Assembly (NCBI GenBank): GCA_018065165.1
Contig: JAGHTV010000040.1
Span: forward strand, 1-21,984
Reading direction: 5' to 3'
DNA: 21,984 nucleotides
Source: Candidatus Sodaliphilus fimicaballi
GTDB taxonomy: Bacteria > Bacteroidota > Bacteroidia > Bacteroidales > Muribaculaceae
Positions 14,842 to 21,984 of this stretch are shown here, piece by piece (position 1 is the stretch's first letter; every line of letters begins with the position of its first letter). A program made the position numbers and the translations under genes. The notes beneath the pieces were generated by a model that was not told where the DNA came from, ran no database searches, and worked only from the letters and a program-made list of their open reading frames with translations.

Positions 14842-15849
14842 TTATTGTCGTCCTAATCGTTTTGCAATAGCGTTGCGTGCAGCCTTGGCGTCGTTACCGC
14901 GGTATATCTGTGTGCCTTGGTCGTCGGTAGCAATGAATAGTGGAAGTTGTCGCAGCTGAAGGTCTTGTACGGCCTGGTCAAGAATGCTGCCAGGAGCCCA
15001 GTAGTGTTGCCACTCGGCAGCGTCGCTCTTGATTATTGCGTGCCAGCCCGTGGTGTCGGTGCTGAGTGATACGTCAACCATCTGCAGGTCAGAGCCAAAC
15101 TCATAGGCTATCTGCTTCATTTGCTCAACATCGTTGCGTCGGCCCTCGTTGTTCTCGGCCCACCAATAGATGAGAGTAGTGGCGGTCTTGCTGGGAACAA
15201 CTGCGTCAAAGTCGTCTTTGTCGTTGCACAGCATCATCGTGTGCAATTGCTTGATGGGTTGACCCTGTGTGCTCCTCATCTGCATCATGCTGCTTATGAG
15301 TCGCTCGGGACGAGCCTTGGCATCGATGCTGTTGAGCAGTTGCTCGGCCTTGCCCGATGTGATGTCGCTGTAGTCGGCAATGAGCAGCAGCGTTGACACG
15401 AGGCTCTTGGGGTTGTCCTTGATAAATTTCTCGATGGCTTGGTCCAGTGGTGTGGCATTGGGTTTGTCATAGAGCTCGGCATGCTTGCTCTCAAAGTCCA
15501 TCCATTGCTCGGCCACATCGCTACCCTTGCACTTGTAGTGGTGAGGATTGGTGATGTCGCCTGTTATCTCTACTGTCTCGCCGCCTGCTATGGCTACACG
15601 AAACAGAGGCTTGTGCTGGCTGTCTTGAAAACTTACCACGGTGAGCTCGCTAGAGTTGCCCTTAATCTTGATTTTGCCCTCGTTGACGGCGATGAAAGCA
15701 TCGGTCACGCCCGAGTCGCCCAGGAAAACGACATGCACCTGCTGATTGCCCATGCCTGCGATGTCGGCACTAATTTTGAAGGTGCTGTTGTCGCATGAGG
15801 TCATCATGGTCACAACCAGTGCCAGTACTAAACTTGAAATCCACTTCAT
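14842..15849 (-). CDS. Lipoprotein with DUF4369 and redox-dead thioredoxin fold
   Basis: The 335-residue product has a lipoprotein signal with lipobox MTSC (C19), so it is probably anchored in the outer membrane or periplasm. Residues about 23-110 match the DUF4369 domain often found before TlpA/AhpC-like thioredoxin domains. In the C-terminal part (about 215-335), TTLIYWWAENNEG stands where active members have a WCxxC motif, and LPLF (302-305) gives the cis-proline. No CxxC is present, so thiol-disulfide activity is unlikely. It may instead bind a partner. It shares an operon with the BASS transporter, 14 bp downstream. No TAnnTTTG box was found upstream; transcription may come from tyrS or an atypical promoter. 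Confidence 0.82.
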   Translation of the reverse strand: MKWISSLVLALVVTMMTSCDNSTFKISADIAGMGNQQVHVVFLGDSGVTDAFIAVNEGKIKIKGNSSELTVVSFQDSQHKPLFRVAIAGGETVEITGDITNPHHYKCKGSDVAEQWMDFESKHAELYDKPNATPLDQAIEKFIKDNPKSLVSTLLLIADYSDITSGKAEQLLNSIDAKARPERLISSMMQMRSTQGQPIKQLHTMMLCNDKDDFDAVVPSKTATTLIYWWAENNEGRRNDVEQMKQIAYEFGSDLQMVDVSLSTDTTGWHAIIKSDAAEWQHYWAPGSILDQAVQDLQLRQLPLFIATDDQGTQIYRGNDAKAARNAIAKRLGRQ

Positions 15850-15860
15850 AATTCAATTTT

Positions 15861-15946
15861 TGACGAAACGCATGCTTTGCATGCTACGAAACGCTCGCTG
15901 GCGCTCGCTACGAAAAACGAGATCGCTTCGCTACGAAAACGTGATG
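15861..15946. repeat. CTACGAAA tandem array with GC-rich inserts
   Basis: Four units start at 15861, 15884, 15908 and 15931 (period 23-24 bp). Each opens with (CT/TG)ACGAAA and, in the first three, is followed by a GC-rich block with a repeated or palindromic core: GCATGCTTTGCATGC, GCTCGCTGGCGCTCGC and GATCGCTTCGC. It lies between tyrS and the lipoprotein gene. Confidence 0.8.
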
Positions 15947-15959
15947 TTTAGGCAGTGTG

Positions 15960-15979
15960 CCCGGCCTTCTAAGGCCGGG
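15960..15979. repeat. GC-rich hairpin CCCGGCCTT-CT-AAGGCCGGG
   Basis: A 9-bp perfect stem with a 2-nt centre (practically 7 bp with a 6-nt loop) follows the CTACGAAA array. No T run is present on either strand. It could be an extra stop element or an mRNA-end stabiliser after the tyrS terminator. Confidence 0.55.
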
Positions 15980-16002
15980 TAAGAACGTCTTCACTTAAAC
16001 CA

Positions 16003-16038
16003 AAAGCCGGACGACGAATCGATGCTGTGTCCGGCTTT
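16003..16038 (-). terminator. Terminator after tyrS
   Basis: On the minus strand the 10-bp stem AAAGCCGGAC/GTCCGGCTTT (16-nt loop) is followed by TTGGTTT, 22 bp past the tyrS stop. The T tract is interrupted but the stem is strong. Confidence 0.75.
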
Positions 16039-16059
16039 GGTCTATCGTGTATTGTCGAT

Positions 16060-17352
16060 TTACTTAACGATGAGCAGGTAGTAGTTCTTCTTGCCGCGCT
16101 GAGCAAGCAGGTACTTGCCGTTGAGCAGCATGTCGGTGCTAACTGCGGTGTTGGGGTCGGCGAGCTTCTCCTTGTTGATGCTTACGCCACCACCTTGAGT
16201 GAGCTTGCGCATTTCGCCCTTAGAAGCAAATACTGCAGCGTTCTCGGTGAGCAGAGCAATGAGGGGAGTGCCAGCCTCGATGGCCTCGCGGCTAACCTCA
16301 AATGTGGGAACGCCCTCAAATACTGACAGCAGTGTTGCCTCGTCAATCTTGTGGAGAATGTCGGCAGCCTTGTTGCTGAACAGGATTTGTGAAGCCTCAA
16401 CAGCCATCTCGTAGTCTTGCTCAGAGTGTACCATGCAAGTGATTTCCTTAGCAAGGCGCTTCTGCAGGGGACGTGCACCGGGATCTTGAGCCTGCTCGGC
16501 CTCGAGCTTCTCAATCTCCTCCTTAGTGAGGTCGGTGAAGATTTTGATGTACTTTGAAGCATCGGCATCGCTCACGTTGAGCCAGAACTGGTAGAACTTG
16601 TAGGGAGAGGTGCGCTTAGCGTCGAGCCATACGTTACCGCTCTCGGTCTTGCCAAACTTGCCACCGTCGGCCTTGGTGATGAGGGGGCATGTGATTGCAT
16701 ATGCCTCGCCACCTGCCATGCGGCGAATGAGCTCGGTACCGGTGGTGATGTTACCCCACTGGTCGCTACCACCCATCTGCAGACGGCAGTTCTCGTTCTC
16801 GTAGAGGTACAGGAAGTCGTAACCCTGGAGCAGCTGGTAAGAGAACTCGGTGAATGACATGCCGTGGTCGGCGTTAGCAGCAAGGCGCTTCTTAACGCTG
16901 TCCTTAGCCATCATGTAGTTAACGGTGATGTGCTTGCCTATGTCGCGAATGAAGTTCAGGAATGAGAAGTTCTTCATCCAGTCGTAGTTGTTCACGAGAA
17001 TTGCGTGGTTGGGAGCATCGCTGTCAAAGTCGAGGAAGCGCGCGAGTTGCTCGCGTATGCATTCCTGGTTGTGACGCAGTGTCTCCTCGTCGATGAGCAC
17101 GCGCTCTTGCGACTTCATTGAGGGGTCACCAATCATACCTGTAGCACCACCCACCAGAGCAATGGGGCGGTGGCCAGCACGCTGGAAGTGCTTGAGCATC
17201 ATGATGCTCACGAGGTGACCAATGTGGAGTGAGTCGGCAGTAGGGTCGATGCCCACATAGGCCGATGTCATTTCCTTCTTGAGTTGTTCTTTGGTTCCGG
17301 GCATGATGTTGTTAATCATGCCACGCCATGTAAGTTCTTCTACAAAATTCAT
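16060..17352 (-). CDS. tyrS: Tyrosyl-tRNA synthetase
   Basis: The 430-residue class I synthetase charges tRNA-Tyr in the cytoplasm. The HIGH motif is at 43-46 (SLHIGHLVS), the tyrosine site includes [10 protein letters not shown] (192-201), and the KMSKS-equivalent is KFGKT (232-236). The S4-like tRNA-binding end spans about 365-430 ([15 protein letters not shown]). Length and motifs are normal for bacterial TyrRS. It lies 36 bp after metG, with no promoter box in the gap, so the two synthetases are probably one transcript ending at the hairpin at 16003-16038. The gap shows no T-box-like leader. Confidence 0.97.
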   Translation of the reverse strand: MNFVEELTWRGMINNIMPGTKEQLKKEMTSAYVGIDPTADSLHIGHLVSIMMLKHFQRAGHRPIALVGGATGMIGDPSMKSQERVLIDEETLRHNQECIREQLARFLDFDSDAPNHAILVNNYDWMKNFSFLNFIRDIGKHITVNYMMAKDSVKKRLAANADHGMSFTEFSYQLLQGYDFLYLYENENCRLQMGGSDQWGNITTGTELIRRMAGGEAYAITCPLITKADGGKFGKTESGNVWLDAKRTSPYKFYQFWLNVSDADASKYIKIFTDLTKEEIEKLEAEQAQDPGARPLQKRLAKEITCMVHSEQDYEMAVEASQILFSNKAADILHKIDEATLLSVFEGVPTFEVSREAIEAGTPLIALLTENAAVFASKGEMRKLTQGGGVSINKEKLADPNTAVSTDMLLNGKYLLAQRGKKNYYLLIVK

Positions 17353-17388
17353 TGTTATGTTGTATTTTTTGTTTTTGCAATGTTATGA

Positions 17389-19428
17389 TTAGCCTACGCT
17401 TGCACCGGGCTTAACGGGACCAGTGGGGCCAATTACGATGAGGCGGCCATCGGCATCCTCGGCGCTCAGGATCATACCCTGAGACTCAACACCCTTGAGC
17501 TTGCGGGGAGGGAAGTTGGCGATGAAGCACACTTGCTTGCCCACGAGTTCCTCGGGCTCGTACCACTTGGCGATACCGCTCACGATGGTGCGTCCGCCCA
17601 TGCCGTCTTCAATCTTGAACTCAAGCAGCTTGTCGCTCTTCTTTACCTTGCTGCACTCGAGCACTGTACCCACGCGGATGTCGAGCTTAGCAAAGTCGTC
17701 GATAGTCACTTGGGGAGCCACAGCCTTGGGCTTGAAGTTGGCAACGATGTTCTCTTGCTTGATGCGCTCGAGGCGTTGCATTTGTGCGTCGATAACTTCA
17801 TCCTCAATCTTCTCAAACAGCAGTTCGGGCTTGTTTACAGCGTGGCCAGCGGGCAGAATGTCGATTTCGCCCAACTTGTTCCAGTCGCAAGCTTCGATAT
17901 TAAGCATACCGCGCAGCTTCTCGGCGCTGAAGGGCAGGAAGGGCTCAAATGCGATTGCCAGGTTGGCAGTGATTTGCAATGCAAGGTTCATGATGGTCTC
18001 AACGCGAGTCATGTCGGTCTTGGCAAGTTTCCAGGGCTCGGTGTCGGCCAGGTACTTGTTACCGATGCGTGCCAGGTTCATGGCATCCTTGAGTGCCTCG
18101 CGGAACTTGAAGTTCTCAATGTTGGCACCCAGAGTTTCCTTTACATCCTTGAACTCGTTCAGAGCCTCGCGGTCGATGTCTTGCAACTCGTGAGCCTCGG
18201 GAATCACGCCGCCAAAGTACTTGTGTGTGAGAACAAGTGCACGGTTAACGAAGTTGCCCAGGATGGCTACGAGCTCGTTGTTGTTGCGAGCCTGGAAGTC
18301 ACGCCATGTAAAGTCGTTGTCCTTGCTCTCGGGAGCGTTGGCTGTGAGCACGTAGCGCAGCACGTCCTGCTTGCCGGGGAAGTCGGCGAGATACTCGTGC
18401 AACCATACAGCCCAGTTGCGGCTGGTAGAGATCTTGTCGCCCTCGAGGTTCAGGAACTCGTTGGCGGGCACGTTCTCGGGGAGCTGGTAGCTACCCTCGG
18501 CCATGAGCATTGCGGGGAAGATGAGGCAATGGAACACGATGTTGTCCTTGCCTATGAAGTGTATGATGCGAGTCTCGGGATCTTTCCAGTACTTCTCCCA
18601 AGTGTCGGGCAGCAGTTCCTTGGTGTTGCTGATGTAGCCGATAGGTGCGTCAAACCACACATACAGCACCTTGCCGTCGGCACCCTCTACGGGCACGGGG
18701 ATACCCCAGTTGAGGTCGCGTGTCACAGCGCGGGGCTGCAGATGGTCGTCGAGCCACGACTTGCACTGGCCGTATACGTTGGGTTTCCATTCCTTGTGTT
18801 GCTCTAGGATCCACTCACGCAGCTTGGGCTCCCACTTGTCGAGGGGCATATACCAGTGCTTGGTCTCCTTGAGCACGGGTGTGTTGCCAGTGATGGCGCT
18901 CACGGGGTTGATGAGGTCGGTAGCGTTGAGGCTGGTACCGCAAGCCTCACACTGGTCGCCATAGGCACGCTCGTTGCCGCACTTGGGGCATGTGCCGGTT
19001 ACATAGCGGTCGGCCAGATATTGGTCGGCCTTCTCGTCGTAGAGCTGCACGCTGGTCTTCTCGATGAACTCGCCCTTGTCGTAGAGCTTGCGGAAGAAGT
19101 CGCTTGCAGTCTTATGGTGCATGTCGCTTGTGGTGCGGCTATACACGTCAAACGAGATGCCAAGGCCCTCCATTGAGTCCTTGATGATGTTGTGATAACG
19201 GTCTACGATATCTTGGGGTGTGACACCCTCCTTTTGAGCCTTGATTGTGATGGGCACGCCGTGCTCATCGCTACCGCCAATCATGATTACATCCTCACCG
19301 CGCAGACGCAGGTAGCGAGTGTAGATATCGGCGGGTACATATACACCTGCCAGGTGGCCGATGTGAACGGGGCCATTGGCATAGGGTAACGCTGTGGTTA
19401 CAAGCGTACGTTTGAATTTTTTATCCAT
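17389..19428 (-). CDS. metG: Methionyl-tRNA synthetase
   Basis: The 679-residue class I synthetase charges tRNA-Met. Motifs: HIGH at 22-25, a four-cysteine zinc knuckle (C147, C150, C160, C163), KISTS at 332-336 (the KMSKS loop), an anticodon-binding helical domain (about 390-540), and a C-terminal tRNA-binding EMAP-like OB domain (about 577-679, [11 protein letters not shown] to [10 protein letters not shown]). This is the long dimeric form. A TAACTTTG box lies 28 bp upstream of the start codon. The downstream neighbour is tyrS. Confidence 0.97.
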   Translation of the reverse strand: MDKKFKRTLVTTALPYANGPVHIGHLAGVYVPADIYTRYLRLRGEDVIMIGGSDEHGVPITIKAQKEGVTPQDIVDRYHNIIKDSMEGLGISFDVYSRTTSDMHHKTASDFFRKLYDKGEFIEKTSVQLYDEKADQYLADRYVTGTCPKCGNERAYGDQCEACGTSLNATDLINPVSAITGNTPVLKETKHWYMPLDKWEPKLREWILEQHKEWKPNVYGQCKSWLDDHLQPRAVTRDLNWGIPVPVEGADGKVLYVWFDAPIGYISNTKELLPDTWEKYWKDPETRIIHFIGKDNIVFHCLIFPAMLMAEGSYQLPENVPANEFLNLEGDKISTSRNWAVWLHEYLADFPGKQDVLRYVLTANAPESKDNDFTWRDFQARNNNELVAILGNFVNRALVLTHKYFGGVIPEAHELQDIDREALNEFKDVKETLGANIENFKFREALKDAMNLARIGNKYLADTEPWKLAKTDMTRVETIMNLALQITANLAIAFEPFLPFSAEKLRGMLNIEACDWNKLGEIDILPAGHAVNKPELLFEKIEDEVIDAQMQRLERIKQENIVANFKPKAVAPQVTIDDFAKLDIRVGTVLECSKVKKSDKLLEFKIEDGMGGRTIVSGIAKWYEPEELVGKQVCFIANFPPRKLKGVESQGMILSAEDADGRLIVIGPTGPVKPGASVG

Positions 19429-19455
19429 TATTTATGCAATTTACTATATTTTGTG

Positions 19456-19463
19456 CAAAGTTA
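19456..19463 (-). promoter_or_regulatory. -7 box of the metG-tyrS operon
   Basis: Minus strand TAACTTTG, an exact TAnnTTTG match. TTTC (one mismatch to TTTG) lies about 20 bp upstream. The leader would be about 25 nt. Confidence 0.6.
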
Positions 19464-19514
19464 CTAAATTTTTTGGACTGAATGAAACTGTTTGGGGATG
19501 AATGAACTGAAAGA

Positions 19515-19532
19515 AATTAAAATAATTAAAAT
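19515..19532. repeat. Perfect 9-bp tandem (AATTAAAAT)
   Basis: AATTAAAAT occurs twice without a gap, followed by TAA, between the reductase terminator and the metG promoter. Nearby, TGAATGAA is followed by (A)CTG twice (about 19480-19510). Confidence 0.55.
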
Positions 19533-19560
19533 TAAGAGGACACTGCATGGATGTTGAGAC

Positions 19561-19592
19561 AAAAAAGAACGCCCAAAGATTGAGCGTTCTTT
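19561..19592 (-). terminator. Terminator after the aldo/keto reductase
   Basis: On the minus strand the stem AAAGAACGC/GCGTTCTTT (9 bp, 11-nt loop) is followed by six T residues, 27 bp past the reductase stop. Confidence 0.8.
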
Positions 19593-19618
19593 GTATTGGT
19601 GTTAAAGCGGGGGCGGGG

Positions 19619-21019
19619 TTACCCCTCGCGCTTGAGTTTCTCTACATAGTCGCTTATGCGGTGCAGTTCCTTGGGTATGGCGATGCTTTGTGGGCAGTGT
19701 GGTGCACACTGGCCGCAGCCTATGCAGTGGTCGGCCTGACGCAGGCGAGGCACGCTGCGGTCATATCCCACGAGGAATGCACGACGCTCCTTGGCATAGG
19801 TCGATGAGTTGCTGTTTTGCGGAGCGTTACCCTCGTTCAAGCACTTGTTGTAGTGAGTGAAAATGGCGGGGATGTCGATGCCGTAGGGGCAGGGCATGCA
19901 ATACTTGCAACCTGTACAGGGCACGGTGTTGTAGTTGGCCATCTCTGTGCCTATCTCCTCAAGGAAGTGTTGTTCTTCCTCGTTCAGAGGCTTCAATGGG
20001 CTGTAAGTCTTGAGGTTGTCTTGCAGGTGCTCCATGTAAGTCATGCCTGAGAGTACAGTGAGTACGCCAGGCAGTGTGCCGGCATAGCGGAATGCCCACG
20101 ATGCAACCGATGCCTCGGGGTCGCGTTGCTGCAGTTTTAGTGTAAGAGGATCGGGCAACTTGGCCAGTCGTCCGCCCAGCAGTGGCTCCATGATTACAGC
20201 AGGAATGTTGCGCTTCACGAGTTCGTCATACAGGTACTGGGCATTGTCCTCGTCGTTGACGGCGGCATTTTGCCAGTCAAAGTAGTTGAGCTGAATCTGC
20301 ACGAAGTCCCACTTGTACTTGTCGTGCTGTGAGAGCAGATAGTCATATACCTCGATGTTGCCGTGGTAAGAGAAGCCTAGGTTCTTGATAACACCCTTCT
20401 CTCGCTGCTCGAGCAGGTAGTCGAGTATGCCGTTGTCGATGTAGCGTGCGTTGAATTTTTTCATTGCATCCTGTGGATCATCGCCACCACCCACAGCGTG
20501 CAGCAGCAGGTAGTCGATGTAGTCGACCTGCAGCTCCTTGAGAGAGTTCTGGAACATCTCTACACCTGCCTCGTGAGACCAAGTCTCGGGAGCAAAGTTT
20601 GACAGTTTGGTAGCGATGTAGTATTCGTTGCGCTTGTGGCGTGACAGAGCGATGCCTGTGGCGTGCTCGCTACGGCCTTTGCAATAGGCGGGCGATGTGT
20701 CGAAGTAGTTAACGCCGTGTTCTAGGGCGTAGTCAACCAGCTTGTTGACCATCTCCTGGTCGATCTCGGCATTCTGTTTTTCTTCCTCGCTGGCACCTTC
20801 TTCTTCAATCATTGGCAGGCGCATCATGCCATAGCCTAGAATGGAGATTTTGTTGCCGTCTTTGGGATTGGTACGCATGGTCATCTCGCCCAGTTGCTGG
20901 TCTTGAGAGTCCTTATCGCCAGTTGCACAGCTCACCACGCTGCCGGCAGCCACAGTGGCACCTCCCAGGCCCAGAGCCTTGAGGAATGTGCGGCGGTTGA
21001 ATATCTTTTTATTATCCAT
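19619..21019 (-). CDS. Tat-exported aldo/keto reductase with ferredoxin end
   Basis: The 466-residue product has a twin-arginine signal (NRRTFLKALGLGG, residues 8-20). SVVSC (27-31) looks like a lipobox, so it may be a Tat-exported lipoprotein. The aldo/keto reductase barrel (about 55-340) keeps the catalytic set D107, Y112, K138 and H174. The C-terminal part carries two [4Fe-4S] motifs: CTGCKYCMPC (368-377) and CIGCGQCAPHC (432-442). Classical aldo/keto reductases use NADPH, which is absent outside the cytoplasm. Here the iron-sulfur clusters probably exchange electrons with the polyferredoxin encoded 129 bp upstream. The substrate is unknown. A hairpin terminator follows. Confidence 0.9.
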   Translation of the reverse strand: MDNKKIFNRRTFLKALGLGGATVAAGSVVSCATGDKDSQDQQLGEMTMRTNPKDGNKISILGYGMMRLPMIEEEGASEEEKQNAEIDQEMVNKLVDYALEHGVNYFDTSPAYCKGRSEHATGIALSRHKRNEYYIATKLSNFAPETWSHEAGVEMFQNSLKELQVDYIDYLLLHAVGGGDDPQDAMKKFNARYIDNGILDYLLEQREKGVIKNLGFSYHGNIEVYDYLLSQHDKYKWDFVQIQLNYFDWQNAAVNDEDNAQYLYDELVKRNIPAVIMEPLLGGRLAKLPDPLTLKLQQRDPEASVASWAFRYAGTLPGVLTVLSGMTYMEHLQDNLKTYSPLKPLNEEEQHFLEEIGTEMANYNTVPCTGCKYCMPCPYGIDIPAIFTHYNKCLNEGNAPQNSNSSTYAKERRAFLVGYDRSVPRLRQADHCIGCGQCAPHCPQSIAIPKELHRISDYVEKLKREG

Positions 21020-21046
21020 TGTTATCTTCTGTTAAAAATAGAAATC

Positions 21047-21073
21047 CTAGATGTTCTAGAAAATCTAGATAAT
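21047..21073. repeat. (CTAGANNNT)3 tandem array
   Basis: CTAGA occurs at 21047, 21056 and 21065, an exact 9-bp period with a conserved T at unit position 9. It lies in the 129-bp gap between the polyferredoxin and the reductase. Confidence 0.7.
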
Positions 21074-21091
21074 CCATAACATTATCTTTCA

Positions 21092-21134
21092 GCCCAAAGG
21101 GCGTTCTTGAAACCTTATAGCTCGCTTGCAAGCG
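21092..21134. repeat. Two small hairpins between the polyferredoxin and the reductase
   Basis: GCCC-AAA-GGGC (21092-21102) and the 12-bp palindrome CGCTTGCAAGCG (21123-21134). No T run follows either on the minus strand, so they do not look like a full terminator. They may adjust mRNA stability or relative expression within one transcript. Confidence 0.5.
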
Positions 21135-21148
21135 TTCTTAACCCCTTT

Positions 21149-21984
21149 TTATATTGTACGGTGTTGCTCATGTCCCTCGACATAGATTGCCGAATATGGG
21201 CGTGCGGGGCACAGGTACTCGCAGGCACCACAACCTATGCACTTCTCGGTATTGATGGCCGGTACAAAGGGAGAGTTCTCGTCTTTCTCGTCGAGAGGAA
21301 CCATAGTGATAGCACCGCTGGGGCAGTGACGGGCACAGTTGCCACACGACACACCGTCGGTAACGGCTACGCAGTTCTTCTTAATCCACACAGCGTGACC
21401 TATCTGGGTAGATACCTTCTCGTCGAGGCCTAAGGGCTTGATAGCACCGCTGGGACACAGTTGCGAGCAACGGTTGCACTCGGGGCGACAGTAGCCACGC
21501 TCATAGCTCATGTAGGGTTGCATGAGGGTCATGAGGTCGCCACTGGGACGCAGTACATGACTGGGACAAGCACTCACGCACAACTGGCATGCAGTACAGC
21601 GTGTGGCCATGTTGCGTGCACTCACCGAGCCCGGTGGGGTGATGCGTGTAGAGCGCTTGGGCTCTTGCTTGTCTTTAATAGCAGCCAGACCACCGTCAAC
21701 CTTCTTCTTGGCTTGAGCCAGAGCGACATCGGCACCCACGATGGCAGCGCCCACGAGCATTGCACGGCGACTAGTGTCGGCCTTAGGAGCCTCACTGGCA
21801 GTAGCAGCTACGGGAGCAGCCTTCTTGTGAGCATAGGTGAGGGCGCCAAAGTTGCACTTCTCAAGGCAGTTGCCACAAGTCACGCAGCGAGTATAGTCAA
21901 CTTTGTGGTTCTTGATGTCGATGCACGAAGCTTTGCAGTTCTTGCTGCACAGGCCACAGTCGCGGCACTTGTCGGTGTCGATGA
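21149..21984 (-). CDS. NapH/NapG-like polyferredoxin, N-terminus outside the window
   Basis: The frame stays open to the right edge. The visible 277 residues begin with two ferredoxin motifs (CRDCGLCSKNC and CVTCGNCLEKC), so an internal GTG at 21883 is not the true start. An Ala/Pro linker follows, then an internal twin-arginine segment, SRRAMLVGAAIVG (visible residues 71-83). After this come four NapG-like cluster motifs: CTACQLCVSAC, CRPECNRCSQLC, C-x8-CGNCARHC and CIGCGACEYLC. At least six [4Fe-4S] clusters are therefore predicted. The missing part is expected to hold NapH-like membrane helices that take electrons from quinol. That expectation rests on family knowledge and is not seen here. 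The Tat-exported reductase follows in the same direction. Confidence 0.88.
   Translation of the reverse strand, partial: IDTDKCRDCGLCSKNCKASCIDIKNHKVDYTRCVTCGNCLEKCNFGALTYAHKKAAPVAATASEAPKADTSRRAMLVGAAIVGADVALAQAKKKVDGGLAAIKDKQEPKRSTRITPPGSVSARNMATRCTACQLCVSACPSHVLRPSGDLMTLMQPYMSYERGYCRPECNRCSQLCPSGAIKPLGLDEKVSTQIGHAVWIKKNCVAVTDGVSCGNCARHCPSGAITMVPLDEKDENSPFVPAINTEKCIGCGACEYLCPARPYSAIYVEGHEQHRTI

Noticed and set aside
17533..18807. Plus-strand open frame of 424 codons opposite metG
   Set aside because: It is antisense to a clear, full-length metG with all motifs. Its composition is the shadow of biased codons and no domain is recognised.
21881..21883. GTG at 21883 as the start of the polyferredoxin
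   Set aside because: The same frame continues upstream to the window edge with a complete ferredoxin motif, so the gene is cut by the window.

Overview
The window reads as a chromosomal stretch of a Bacteroidales bacterium, probably a gut lineage near Muribaculaceae or Prevotellaceae. Four things point there. Promoter-like TAnnTTTG boxes, the Bacteroidetes -7 consensus, precede most transcription units. Shine-Dalgarno sites are mostly absent. Secreted proteins carry MKK-type signals, a type IX-like C-terminal tail or a dockerin-like pair. The families DUF2851, bacterial GH3, DUF4369 and the NapH/NapG-like ferredoxin are typical of the phylum. Species cannot be named from the sequence alone. 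All 15 supported genes lie on the minus strand, so transcription runs from right to left. No tRNA, rRNA, CRISPR array or transposase was seen.

Reading in the direction of transcription: a polyferredoxin cut by the right edge (21149-21984) is followed by a Tat-exported aldo/keto reductase with two ferredoxin clusters (19619-21019), together a plausible membrane-to-periplasm redox pair. Next come metG and tyrS, 36 bp apart, ending at a hairpin terminator. Then follows an operon of a DUF4369/thioredoxin-fold lipoprotein and a BASS-type sodium symporter, also closed by a strong terminator. An orphan AAA/DUF4143 ATPase stands alone with its own promoter. A secreted alpha/beta hydrolase is translationally coupled (ATGA overlap) to a Cof-type HAD phosphatase. 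A GH3-family adenylating enzyme and a DUF2851 protein form another pair. Two exported proteins, one with propeller-like repeats and one with an SH3b domain, make a short operon with a promoter and a terminator.

The left end differs. It has two surface or secreted proteins, an 860-residue modular protein with three internal repeats and a dockerin-like end, and a 278-residue protein with a sorting-like tail. They sit in about 1.4 kb of non-coding DNA full of small hairpins and a duplicated element of about 105 bp.

The most unusual feature is not a gene. Several intergenic gaps hold their own short tandem array: GGTTAA, CGTTNN, ACGAAGTACGAAAA, CTACGAAA, CTAGANNNT, AATTAAAAT, GTTATAATG or (C)NGATAAT. 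Some arrays overlap or supply the stop codon of the upstream gene. The other candidates for follow-up are the ferredoxin/aldo-keto reductase pair, the propeller-like repeat protein, a predicted leaderless GH3 mRNA and a consensus promoter with an unexplained leader of about 315 nt.
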